From the NCBI GenBank assembly GCA_900768635.1, contig CAAGDP010000037.1, forward strand, positions 1-21,622: 21,622 nucleotides of DNA. Direction: 5' to 3'. The notes under the pieces were generated by a model. That model made no database searches and was not told where the DNA came from. It worked only from the letters and a program-made list of their open reading frames with translations. The position numbers were made by a program, and so were the translations under genes. The DNA is from Enterobacterales bacterium (lineage in GTDB: Bacteria; Pseudomonadota; Gammaproteobacteria; Enterobacterales; Succinivibrionaceae). This document shows, piece after piece, positions 1-7,406 of the stretch. Position 1 is the first letter of the stretch. Every line of letters begins with the position of its first letter.

Positions 1-85
1 AAATTCTAAAGGTGAAAAAATTTTCTGCCTAAGCTGTTATAATCTTATAAAAATCTCGTCAACCTGACTAAAAAGGCACAAAATC

Positions 86-105
86 AATGTGATCTAAATC
101 ACATG
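86..105. promoter_or_regulatory. CRP (cAMP receptor protein) binding site, near-consensus
   Basis: The sequence TGTGATCTAAATCACA at 88-103 has the CRP half sites TGTGA and TCACA separated by six bases, and the flanking A-A-T and T-G extend the match. This is close to the known E. coli consensus. The centre is near 95.5, about 215 bases upstream of the start predicted from the extended -10 at 295-303, which is too far for classical activation there. It may act on an unlocated promoter nearer by, or on a divergent gene to the left. Confidence 0.75.
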
Positions 106-294
106 CGATCCCGGACTATACAAATGGAGTCCCTGAGAAAAAAACTCTGAAAAGCACCGGAAAATATACCTTGCGACGCAAAACAGAAGTTTTTCTCCAA
201 CTCTCAGTTCTGTGATGTAACGGAAAATTTTGTATTTTCAAGGGTGATAACATCACTTTGCAGTGAGCATTTTCATGGTCTGATTTTCTGTAAA

Positions 295-303
295 TGATAT
301 AAT
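295..303 (+). promoter_or_regulatory. Candidate extended -10 promoter for fabV
   Basis: TGATATAAT is a TGn motif followed by a perfect TATAAT. No good TTGACA lies 16-18 bases upstream, which is usual for extended -10 promoters. The predicted transcript start is near 310, giving a leader of about 60 bases that begins with the hairpin at 317-338 (TCCCG pairs with CGGGA around a six-base loop, extended by GC/GC). Confidence 0.5.
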
Positions 304-370
304 GAGTGAGTTTTGTGCCTCCCGGCAGGTCGGGATGCTTTGGACGAATTAGTTTGAAAGAGAAATTATT

Positions 371-1567
371 ATGATAATAGCACCTAAAGTTCGTGGATTC
401 ATTTGTACTACAACTCATCCAACCGGTTGCTTTTCCAATGTGAAAAAGCAGATAGACATAGTAAAAAAGGATGGCCCGATTAGCGGCGGTCCGAAAAAAG
501 TACTGGTGATCGGTGCTTCCACTGGTTATGGTCTGGCCTCGCGCATCACTGCAGCTTTTGGATGTGGCGCTGCTACCATAGGCGTTTTTTTTGAAAAGCC
601 GGGTACTGAAAAGAAGCCGGGAACTGCCGGATGGTATAATTCAGCAGCTTTTGATCATTATGCCAAGGAGGCAGGTCTTTATGCTAAAAGCATTAACGGC
701 GATGCCTTCTCCCATAGTTGTCGTCAGGCGGTTATCGATCTGATCAAAAAAGATCTGGGTACTGTGGATATGGTTGTATACTCTCTGGCTGCTCCGGTGA
801 GAAAAATGCCGGATACCGGAGAAATTGTCCGTTCCTCCCTGAAACCCATTGGCGAGACATACAGAACTACAGCTGTAGATACCAACAAGGATGAAATTAT
901 TGAATCTCAGGTTGAGCCGGCCACACCAGAGGAAATTGAAAATACCGTAAAGGTTATGGGCGGTCAGGACTGGGAACTGTGGATCAAAGCATTATCTGAT
1001 GCCGGAGTGCTGTCTCAGGGTGTTATTACCTGTGCCTACAGTTACATCGGTACTGATCTTACCTGGCCTATTTACTGGCACGGTACTCTGGGTCGGGCCA
1101 AGGAAGATCTGGATCGGGCTTCCGCTGCCAATGCACAGGTTCTGGCACCCCTTTCCGGCAAATCCTATGTGGCGGTAATGAAGTCAGTTATAACTCAGGC
1201 TTCCTCAGCTATTCCGGTAATGCCTCTTTATATCGCCATGGTGTTCAGAGTCATGCGTAGCAAGGGATTGCATGAAGTTCCGATTGATCAGCTTAATCGT
1301 ATGTTCCGTACCAGAATCAATCAGGCTGATGTTGCTACTGATGAAAAGGGACGCATCCGCATGGATGACTGGGAACTGCGGGATGATGTGCAGCAGGCCT
1401 GCCGGGATCTCTGGCCTAAGATCACTACCGAAAATCTCAGAGAACTTACCGATTATCAGGAATATAAGGATGAATTCCTGAATCTGTTCGGATTTGGTTG
1501 CAGTGATGTGGATTACAGTGCTGATGTTAATCCGGAAGTTTCCTTTGATGTGATAGAGCTGTTATAA
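371..1567 (+). CDS. fabV: FabV, NADH-dependent trans-2-enoyl-ACP/CoA reductase
   Basis: This enzyme catalyses the last reduction of each fatty-acid elongation round, turning trans-2-enoyl-ACP (or CoA) into the acyl form with NADH in the cytoplasm. The 398-residue length matches the family. The N-terminus (MIIAPKVRGFICTTTHPTGC) is the characteristic FabV opening. A Rossmann nucleotide-binding segment VLVIGASTGYGLASR lies at about 44-58, and the catalytic Tyr-x8-Lys pair of the family is Y235/K244 within IYWHGTLGRAK. The conserved SSAIPVMPLYIAMVF stretch and the FGFG-containing C-terminus are intact. The ribosome site is weak (GAAAGAGA). The gene appears monocistronic: it has its own promoter region and is followed by a terminator hairpin. 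FabV is generally resistant to triclosan, which could be expected here by family knowledge. Identification is secure. Confidence 0.97.
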   Translation: MIIAPKVRGFICTTTHPTGCFSNVKKQIDIVKKDGPISGGPKKVLVIGASTGYGLASRITAAFGCGAATIGVFFEKPGTEKKPGTAGWYNSAAFDHYAKEAGLYAKSINGDAFSHSCRQAVIDLIKKDLGTVDMVVYSLAAPVRKMPDTGEIVRSSLKPIGETYRTTAVDTNKDEIIESQVEPATPEEIENTVKVMGGQDWELWIKALSDAGVLSQGVITCAYSYIGTDLTWPIYWHGTLGRAKEDLDRASAANAQVLAPLSGKSYVAVMKSVITQASSAIPVMPLYIAMVFRVMRSKGLHEVPIDQLNRMFRTRINQADVATDEKGRIRMDDWELRDDVQQACRDLWPKITTENLRELTDYQEYKDEFLNLFGFGCSDVDYSADVNPEVSFDVIELL

Positions 1568-1593
1568 ACAGTCCCCATCGGGAAATAACAGGT

Positions 1594-1635
1594 GCCTGCC
1601 TGAAGTATAAGTTGCTTCAGGTGGGCTTTGTTTTT
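1594..1635 (+). terminator. Rho-independent terminator after fabV
   Basis: A 12-bp stem pairs GCCTGCCTGAAG (1594-1605) with CTTCAGGTGGGC (1615-1626), with two G-T wobble pairs, around a nine-base loop, followed by TTTGTTTTT. It lies 26 bases past the fabV stop and separates fabV from folD. Confidence 0.88.
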
Positions 1636-1912
1636 GGAGGCCATAACAGGAAATAGTATTCATCTGCAGTTTGAACCTGAATTAGAGCCGATTTTGAAGA
1701 GTAAACAATCGGGAACGGGGAACGTCCCGTAAAATATGCGCAGGATCCCTATTTCTGTAATTATATTTTTGGCTCTTTCCAAATTTTTTTTGATACAATT
1801 TCCTAGAATGGTAAGTGAAGTAATAAGAGGATATCTGCAACAGATATCTTCTGTTACTGTTTCACGTCACAGTTCAGCACCTCCGGGTGCCATATTTTTC
1901 ATGGAGCAAGTA
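1636..1912 (+). promoter_or_regulatory. folD leader: extended -10, inverted repeat and hairpin
   Basis: No gene is supported here, although an in-frame ATG at 1736 would lengthen FolD by 59 unconserved residues. The extended -10-like TGATACAAT at 1791-1799 suggests a start near 1806. In the resulting leader of about 107 bases there is a perfect 8-bp inverted repeat GATATCTG-CAA-CAGATATC (1830-1848), and a small hairpin GCACC-TCCG-GGTGC (1877-1890) followed by a run of five T (1895-1899). Another hairpin, ACGGGG/TCCCGT, lies at 1715-1730. These could be operator or attenuator structures; which, if any, is unknown. Confidence 0.4.
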
Positions 1913-2770
1913 ATGTCTGCAAATATTATTGACGGGAAGGCCTGTGCTCAGAGCATCAGAGCTGCAGTAAAGGAAAAGGTAAAATCCAGATTGGAGCAGG
2001 GGTTGAGAGCTCCCGGACTGGCAGTGATTTTGGTGGGAGATAATCCTGCATCGAAAATTTATGTTGGATCAAAGCGTCGTGCCTGTGAAGAAGTGGGTTT
2101 TATTTCCCAGTCTCATGACCTTCCGGAGAGCACCTCCCAGGAGGAATTGCTGTCACTTATTGATCGGCTGAATGCAGACAGAAATGTGGACGGTATTCTG
2201 GTGCAGCTGCCACTGCCTGCTCATATTGATTCCACCAAGGTTATTGAAAGAATTGTTCCGGATAAGGATGTGGATGGTTTTCATCCCTATAATGTGGGAA
2301 GACTGGCACAGCGCATACCGGCTTTGCGATCCTGTACCCCAAAGGGAATAATGACACTTATCCGTCGCGCAGGTTTTACCGATCTGAAAGGTAAAAATGC
2401 GGTTATTGTGGGAGCTTCCAATATTGTAGGCCGTCCTATGACTCTGGAATTCCTGCTGGCAGGATGTACCACCATCACCACCCATCGTTTTACCAAAAAT
2501 CTGCGCTCTTTTATTGAACAGGCTGAAATTCTGGTAGTTGCCGTAGGTAAACCTAATTTTATTCCCGGAAGCTGGATCAAGGAAGGTGCTATTGTCATTG
2601 ATGTGGGTATTAATCGTCTGGAGAACGGACAACTGTGCGGAGATGTGGAATTTGCCACTGCCAGTGAACGAGCCTCCTTTATTACCCCGGTTCCGGGAGG
2701 AGTCGGTCCTATGACGGTGGCCTCATTGATTGAAAATACTCTTGAAGCTTGTGAGAAGTATCATAGCTGA
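1913..2770 (+). CDS. folD: FolD, methylene-THF dehydrogenase / methenyl-THF cyclohydrolase
   Basis: This bifunctional cytoplasmic enzyme interconverts 5,10-methylene-, 5,10-methenyl- and 10-formyl-tetrahydrofolate using NADP, supplying one-carbon units for purines and formyl-Met-tRNA. From the chosen start the protein has 285 residues, the usual size. It aligns from its second residue with the E. coli pattern: IIDGK at 5-9, the active-site Y50 and K54 in IYVGSKRRACEEVGF, LVQLPLP, DKDVDGFHPYNVGRL, the Rossmann segment VIVGASNIVGRP, and PGGVGPMTVA near the C-terminus. I chose ATG 1913 rather than 1736 because GGAG (1903-1906) sits six bases upstream and the extra N-terminal residues are not FolD-like; ATG 1901 (MEQVMSAN) is a less likely alternative. 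No clear terminator follows, so some readthrough into the next operon is possible. Confidence 0.96.
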   Translation: MSANIIDGKACAQSIRAAVKEKVKSRLEQGLRAPGLAVILVGDNPASKIYVGSKRRACEEVGFISQSHDLPESTSQEELLSLIDRLNADRNVDGILVQLPLPAHIDSTKVIERIVPDKDVDGFHPYNVGRLAQRIPALRSCTPKGIMTLIRRAGFTDLKGKNAVIVGASNIVGRPMTLEFLLAGCTTITTHRFTKNLRSFIEQAEILVVAVGKPNFIPGSWIKEGAIVIDVGINRLENGQLCGDVEFATASERASFITPVPGGVGPMTVASLIENTLEACEKYHS

Positions 2771-2783
2771 CAGGATCGGATTG

Positions 2784-2792
2784 TGATATAAC
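2784..2792 (+). promoter_or_regulatory. Candidate extended -10 promoter for the export operon
   Basis: TGATATAAC lies 14 bases past the folD stop, another TGn-plus-TATAAc motif. Just downstream is a 6-bp perfect inverted repeat ATCTTC-TTT-GAAGAT (2807-2821). The following gene starts at 2914, giving a leader of about 115 bases. There is no clear -35 box, so this is only a candidate. Confidence 0.35.
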
Positions 2793-2913
2793 ATTGTTGG
2801 TGAGAGATCTTCTTTGAAGATGCTAAGGTAGGGATGCTGGCAGACAGTGACATACAGGCAACTTTCGGGAGTTTCTCTGGTGACAGGATTTATATTTTTC
2901 ACAAGGACTGGTT

Positions 2914-3573
2914 ATGGCTTTGCATTATGCGAAAAAGACTGACGGGCTTTTAGTATTTTTTGCTATCTTCGATATCCTTAACGTTGTGTTATTCATTTAC
3001 GGTTATCTTAACTGGTCATTTGAAAACATTATTCTTATCTTCTCAGCAGGCATCTGCAATCTGCTGTTCGCCTTGTGGATGATGATAAGATCTCACCGGG
3101 AAAAATATCAGTATGATTACGGTCCGGACAAATGTGCGGCGGCATCCTATTATGTTCGTACCGTTTTTTACGGTGCTTTGGGAATAGCCTTTTTCATTGC
3201 AGTGTCCAGCAGTCTTTTCGTCTGGATTGCTCATACCGGTATTTCCTCCCATGTCAGTCCGGAAAGTGTAGTTGCCTGCCGGGACGCTCTTATCAGTCCT
3301 GATAATTCCGCTACAGAATTTTCTCTGAGATACGCTCTCAACTATGCATCCTGCTCTCTGGGTGCAGGACATATGTTTACTCTGGTGGGCATGACCCAGA
3401 GTGACTTTCTGGTCAGTCTGCTTCAGCATCTTTTTCAGGTGCTGACTGTCCATTCAGTTTATTTACAGTATCTGCTGTATCTTTGTGCCGGTCTTATTCT
3501 TCTTCCTTTTGTATGGCTTTTTTACCGATTGATCCATCTTCTGAACAGCCTGCGTCTGGATGTTCGCCCTTGA
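2914..3573 (+). CDS. Unrecognised four-helix membrane protein, first gene of export operon
   Basis: I do not recognise this 219-residue protein. Hydrophobicity by eye suggests four membrane helices at about 12-33, 37-58, 83-106 and 183-207. The loop between helices 2 and 3 is short and charged (RSHREKYQYDYG), and a loop of about 75 residues lies between helices 3 and 4 and contains two cysteines (C122, C147). By the positive-inside rule the charged 59-82 loop should be cytoplasmic and the long loop periplasmic. There is no cleavable signal peptide, peptidase or ATPase motif. AAGGA precedes the ATG at good spacing. It is followed after 29 bases by a second four-helix protein and then by the HlyD/ABC genes, so it probably works with that exporter, perhaps as an accessory, immunity or assembly factor; this is inference from position only. 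Confidence 0.8.
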   Translation: MALHYAKKTDGLLVFFAIFDILNVVLFIYGYLNWSFENIILIFSAGICNLLFALWMMIRSHREKYQYDYGPDKCAAASYYVRTVFYGALGIAFFIAVSSSLFVWIAHTGISSHVSPESVVACRDALISPDNSATEFSLRYALNYASCSLGAGHMFTLVGMTQSDFLVSLLQHLFQVLTVHSVYLQYLLYLCAGLILLPFVWLFYRLIHLLNSLRLDVRP

Positions 3574-3602
3574 TCTGAAAAGGCTGGAAAGGAGATGATC
3601 CT

Positions 3603-4178
3603 ATGAGTGCTGACAATTCTCTTTATGCCGGTGAATGCAAGTTTCTGCGGGACTGTGTACGGTTTTTTGTAGTCAGCAATTTGGGAATTATTGCCGTCTG
3701 GATTGTCTGTATAGTTGTCAATCTGGAAGTTTACATCACTGATGAGCATTTTTTCAGCAGTTTTGAAATAGCCATGGCAGTGGTGGCAACGGTATATCTT
3801 TCAGTCCTTTATGTAAAATTCTGGCGAACCGGACATCAGATCTTCAAAAAAATTATCGGAACCTGCCTGGAGCTGGGTATCTTCAGTATTTCTGTGCTGG
3901 TAGTCTTTTCTGCTCTGAAATTTGGAGTGGCACATGCTATGAACTATGTGACCTACTATCTGGATAGTTTTCCGAAGCTGAAGTTGCAGGAAACCAAGCT
4001 TATGGAAATGGTTCTGTTATATCCCGGTTTTGTCTGCTTTTACGTCACAGCTATTTTGCATATGGGGATCAAGGCGTTGCGGGTTACTGCAGTGACATAT
4101 AATCTGCTGCGTAGCGGTGAAACTCTGGATAATGCCTATGCTGAAGAAAATGAGGCGGAGGAAGCAGATGACTACTGA
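3603..4178 (+). CDS. Unrecognised four-helix membrane protein, second gene of export operon
   Basis: This 191-residue protein is also unfamiliar. Four hydrophobic helices lie at about 21-42, 53-72, 88-106 and 134-157, with a basic loop between helices 2 and 3 (KFWRTGHQIFKK), a loop of about 27 residues between helices 3 and 4, and a strongly acidic C-terminal tail (EENEAEEADD). The layout parallels the preceding gene product: two close helices, a basic loop, one helix, an outer loop and a last helix. The two may be distant paralogues or partner subunits. A strong ribosome site (AAAGGAGATGATCCT) precedes the start. The 3' end overlaps the HlyD-type gene by 11 bases, which supports translational coupling with the exporter. 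Function is unknown; no catalytic motif is visible. Confidence 0.8.
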   Translation: MSADNSLYAGECKFLRDCVRFFVVSNLGIIAVWIVCIVVNLEVYITDEHFFSSFEIAMAVVATVYLSVLYVKFWRTGHQIFKKIIGTCLELGIFSISVLVVFSALKFGVAHAMNYVTYYLDSFPKLKLQETKLMEMVLLYPGFVCFYVTAILHMGIKALRVTAVTYNLLRSGETLDNAYAEENEAEEADDY

Positions 4179-5223
4179 GATCAGAACCGGCAGCAAGGTT
4201 CAACGTTTTGGCAGTCATAGTGAGCAACGGGACAGTATTATTCCGGCGGTAAGGTTTCCGGGGCAGATTCCGGTGTGTATTGCCTTTACCGTTTTTTTTA
4301 TTGCTTTGCTGTTCTGGGCTTTTTACGGACGTATTGCAGACAGTCTGGAAAGTCCGGGAATAACCTTGCTGAGCGGCGGTGTGGTACCGGCCATCTCTCC
4401 CGGCACGGGTAAACTGGTAAGTCTTAATATTGCACCCGGTTCAGATGTGCAGAATAAGCAGATTATCGGCAGTCTGGAAGATCCCGAAATGATGCTGAAG
4501 TTACGGCAGCTTCAGCGGGATTATGAGATGCTTCTGGAGCAGGAAAAACTTTGTCCCTCTCCGGAAAAAGACTCATCAGTCATTTCCTCTCATCTCCCGT
4601 GGATCTGTTCCTCTGAGCCTCAGGTGCGTCAGGGGATATTGGCCCGGAAACTCAGGGAATTTGAAGACCTTCATGCTTATTATGATGAAATCAGCACTGT
4701 AGAGAGTCCTTTTACAGGAAAAGTTGCCGAAGTATTGAAAAGCACCGGTTCTTTTGTTCATCGCGGTGAAAATCTGGCACTTATTGCCTCATCTCCCAAA
4801 AAAGGTTTGTATCTGGTAACTTTTATTCCTGCAGCCCAGGGCCAGCGGGTACGCAACGGCATGCGGGCTTTCTTCTCTCCGGCTGATGCACCGGTTAACC
4901 GTTATGGATATATCCGGGCGGTAGTCCGGGAGGTGAGTATGGCTCCCGTTACCAAGGAGACCTTGCTGCAGGAACTGATGAATGAGCAGCTGGCAGGTTT
5001 GCTGGCCGGGGATCGATCTGTGGTGCGGGTAGTTCTGGAGCTTATTCCTGATAAGAACACTCCCAGCGGTTACTCCTGGACTGGAAGTCAGTACTATCCT
5101 GCACCTGTAGTCAACGGGGTATATGGAAAGGTGGTAATCAACACGGAATATCGATCTCCTGTTTCCTACCTTTTTCCATCACTTTCCAGGGAGAACAGGA
5201 ATAAATCCGGGGAAGAACAGTAA
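4168..5223 (+). CDS. HlyD-family periplasmic adaptor of NHLM-type bacteriocin exporter
   Basis: This is a membrane-fusion adaptor of about 351 residues that would link the inner-membrane ABC transporters to a periplasmic or outer-membrane path. It has a short cytoplasmic N-terminus, one membrane anchor at about 33-53, a first half lipoyl-like segment (AISPGTGKLVSLNIAPGSDV, 75-94), short helical segments around 105-125 and 150-172, and the second half lipoyl segment (ESPFTGKVAEVLKSTGSFVHRG, about 179-200). The C-terminal part with PAAQGQRVRNGM, SPADA, a YGYI segment and SPVSYLFPSL resembles the NHLM-system HlyD family more than classical HlyD, whose coiled coils are much longer. ATG 4168 is chosen because GGAGG at 4157-4161 is six bases upstream; an earlier in-frame ATG (4117) would lie deep inside the preceding gene. 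It is followed after two bases by the peptidase-ABC gene. Confidence 0.88.
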   Translation: MTTEIRTGSKVQRFGSHSEQRDSIIPAVRFPGQIPVCIAFTVFFIALLFWAFYGRIADSLESPGITLLSGGVVPAISPGTGKLVSLNIAPGSDVQNKQIIGSLEDPEMMLKLRQLQRDYEMLLEQEKLCPSPEKDSSVISSHLPWICSSEPQVRQGILARKLREFEDLHAYYDEISTVESPFTGKVAEVLKSTGSFVHRGENLALIASSPKKGLYLVTFIPAAQGQRVRNGMRAFFSPADAPVNRYGYIRAVVREVSMAPVTKETLLQELMNEQLAGLLAGDRSVVRVVLELIPDKNTPSGYSWTGSQYYPAPVVNGVYGKVVINTEYRSPVSYLFPSLSRENRNKSGEEQ

Positions 5224-5225
5224 TT

Positions 5226-7406
5226 ATGGGATTATTGGGAAAAGATGGGATTTACCGCACCCCCACTGTATTGCAGATGGAGGATCGGGAATGTGGTGCA
5301 GCCTGTCTGGGAATGATCCTTTCCTATTACGGCCGACAGGTTTCTCTGGACGAACTGCGTGATGTCTGTGCCGTAGGCAGGGATGGTTGCCGTGCTTCCC
5401 GGATCCTCAAGGCCGGGGAAAAGTACCATCTCTGTGCCAAAGGATTCCGGCTTGAGGTTCAGGATCTGGATCAGCTTATCGGACCGGCTATTATCTTCTG
5501 GAATTTTGAGCACTTTGTGGTTTATGAGGGACACAGTTCCAGGGAAGATGTTTTTTATCTTAATGATCCTGCCTACGGGGAGATTAAGGTTGATCGTTCC
5601 TGCTTTGAAAGAAACTTCTGCAAAGTAGTGCTGACCTTTGCTCCGGAACAAGACTTTCACAGGAATAAGGGCCGAGCGGAAACTTTCCGGCAACGTTTCT
5701 TTAATCTTCTTCAAAGTTCCGGGATCTCCCGGATAGCCATGTTGTGGCTGGTGATCCTTACGGCATGTTGCGCCTCTCTTCTTCCTGCGGTGTTGCAGAT
5801 TTGGACTGATTATGCTCTGACTTTCCGCGACAGCTGGCGCCCGGTGCTGATGGGTTTATTCTGTTTTGCACTGGTTTCCGGTACGGTGCTGTTTTACCTT
5901 GTTGCTCAGATAATTAACCGGACTGCTCTGGTATGCTCTCTTAAAACCCAGGACACGCTCCTGAGGAGAATTTTAACCCTTCCTCTGAAGTTTTTTCTTC
6001 AGCGATCCCCTGAGGAATTGCATAAGCGCAATATTTCTGTCGCGGATTTATTTTTTCGAAATATGCCGGATCAGGCCATGAGAGCTTTGGGGCTTTTTCT
6101 TTCCGGATGGTGCTTTGCTCTGATGCTGTGTCTCAGTCCGGAACTTTCCTTGGTTCTTTTTATTCTGGTTCTGTCGGGAATGGTGATCCGGTCAGCTTTC
6201 AGCAGGCAGCAACGGATTTTAAATTACAGTTCCCGGGATGCCTCATCCCGGCTGTCATCTTCCATAAGTGATGCCCTGGAGGGAATTGAAGATGTGCGTG
6301 CCGGTGGCAGGGAAAAACTGGTGTTGGGGAAATGGATGGATCTGCTGTCGGAATCTACCCGGCAGGAATTGTTCTCAGACATTGAATTAGCTCATCGACA
6401 GATTCTTCCAGAAATATTTTTCCTTTCTGCTCTGATTTTGCTGCCCGGTCTGGGTGGTTTGCTGATTATACAGGGAAATTTGACTTTTGGTCAGTTGCTG
6501 GGATTTATGATGGTCAGTCTGATGTGGGCTGGTTTTTTTCTTAAATCAGGAGAAAAGTCCCAGCAGTTTCTGCAGTTTCAGGAAGACATATCCCGTCTTG
6601 ATGATATTTGCCAGGCGCCTCCGGATGAAATTTTCGCTTCCTGTCAGGTTTCTGAACATTCCCGGTTTTCCGTTTCCTCCGGATTAAAATTTTCCGGAAT
6701 CAGTTACACCTATCCCGGATCAGATGTTCCCGCTGTGGAGAATTTGTCATTTCACCTAACACCCGGGAAAATAATTGCTCTGGCAGGTCTATCCGGTGCC
6801 GGTAAGACTACCGCAGCTCTGCTGGCTTCGGGTCAGCTTCTTCCTTCCTCCGGAAAAATATCATTGCATGAGCAGGATCTGTCCTGCTGGTGCCGGGATA
6901 ATTTTTATCAGGAAGTGGGATATCTTCGCCAGAGGGCGGATTTATTTCAGGGAACAGTAAGGGAAAATCTTTTACTCTTCGGTGAACAGGCGGATCCCGG
7001 ATTATTGCATCAGGTTTTACAGGATGTGCAGATGGAGCAGGAACTTTCGTCCCGGGGGAGTGTCTGGGAAGTCTCGGTGGAGGAAAACGGGCGTAATTTT
7101 TCAGGCGGGCAGTGCCAGCGTCTGGAAATAGCCAGAGTTCTGTTGCGGGGATGTAAATATCTTATTTGGGATGAAGCTTCTTCAGCATTGGATGTGGCGG
7201 CGGAAATGCAGATCCTGAAAAATCTCCGCAGACGGGGAACAGGAGTGTTGCTTATCCCTCATAGATTGGAAGCTATGGCTTTTGCTGACGAAGTTATCGT
7301 GCTGGATCAGGGTAAAGTCTGCCAGCGTGGCACCTATCAGGAACTTAGATCTAACCCGGGATTGCTGCAGAAGATGTCTGCTTTGGAGAAAGGAGCTTCC
7401 TTATGA
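5226..7406 (+). CDS. Peptidase C39-containing ABC transporter (NHLM-type ABC1)
   Basis: This 726-residue inner-membrane protein should cleave a double-glycine-type leader from a peptide and export the remainder. The C39 domain occupies about residues 10-140, with oxyanion Q17, nucleophile C23 (RECGAAC), H96 (WNFEHFVV) and D114 (LNDP) all present, so the peptidase looks active. Membrane segments cluster at about 168-230, 288-325 and 395-440. The ATPase has Walker A GLSGAGKTT (521-529), Q569, signature NFSGGQ (624-629), Walker B YLIWDEASSALD (D649, E650) and switch His H679. Motifs such as SRDGxxAS-like GRDGCRAS and IIFWNFEHFVV are typical of the NHLM bacteriocin-system transporter rather than of colicin V exporters. 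The start lies two bases after the adaptor stop; its stop overlaps the next start (ATGA). Confidence 0.93.
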   Translation: MGLLGKDGIYRTPTVLQMEDRECGAACLGMILSYYGRQVSLDELRDVCAVGRDGCRASRILKAGEKYHLCAKGFRLEVQDLDQLIGPAIIFWNFEHFVVYEGHSSREDVFYLNDPAYGEIKVDRSCFERNFCKVVLTFAPEQDFHRNKGRAETFRQRFFNLLQSSGISRIAMLWLVILTACCASLLPAVLQIWTDYALTFRDSWRPVLMGLFCFALVSGTVLFYLVAQIINRTALVCSLKTQDTLLRRILTLPLKFFLQRSPEELHKRNISVADLFFRNMPDQAMRALGLFLSGWCFALMLCLSPELSLVLFILVLSGMVIRSAFSRQQRILNYSSRDASSRLSSSISDALEGIEDVRAGGREKLVLGKWMDLLSESTRQELFSDIELAHRQILPEIFFLSALILLPGLGGLLIIQGNLTFGQLLGFMMVSLMWAGFFLKSGEKSQQFLQFQEDISRLDDICQAPPDEIFASCQVSEHSRFSVSSGLKFSGISYTYPGSDVPAVENLSFHLTPGKIIALAGLSGAGKTTAALLASGQLLPSSGKISLHEQDLSCWCRDNFYQEVGYLRQRADLFQGTVRENLLLFGEQADPGLLHQVLQDVQMEQELSSRGSVWEVSVEENGRNFSGGQCQRLEIARVLLRGCKYLIWDEASSALDVAAEMQILKNLRRRGTGVLLIPHRLEAMAFADEVIVLDQGKVCQRGTYQELRSNPGLLQKMSALEKGASL

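Larger units (their letters stand above)
1..370. other. Non-coding leader region upstream of fabV
   Basis: I see no convincing gene in this stretch. It holds several regulatory-looking elements: an extended -10-like TGTTATAAT at 35-43, a CRP-type palindrome at 86-105, an extended -10 at 295-303 and a GC-rich hairpin at 317-338. A minus-strand open frame covers about 116-418 but overlaps the fabV start and resembles no known protein, so I did not call it. The CRP site could also serve a leftward gene beyond the window edge. Confidence 0.6.

Noticed and set aside
116..418. Minus-strand frame of 100 codons with a Leu-Pro-Gly-Gly stretch, briefly considered as a leader-peptide precursor
   Set aside because: It begins inside the fabV coding region on the opposite strand, has no clear ribosome site, resembles no known protein, and crosses the fabV promoter region and the end of the CRP-site flank.
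2153..2632. 159-codon minus-strand frame opposite folD
   Set aside because: It lies wholly within a clearly conserved gene and its translation looks like an antisense shadow.
2834..2953. 39-codon plus-strand frame before the export operon, considered as the missing precursor peptide
   Set aside because: It overlaps the first membrane protein in another frame and has no double-glycine leader; the composition looks random.
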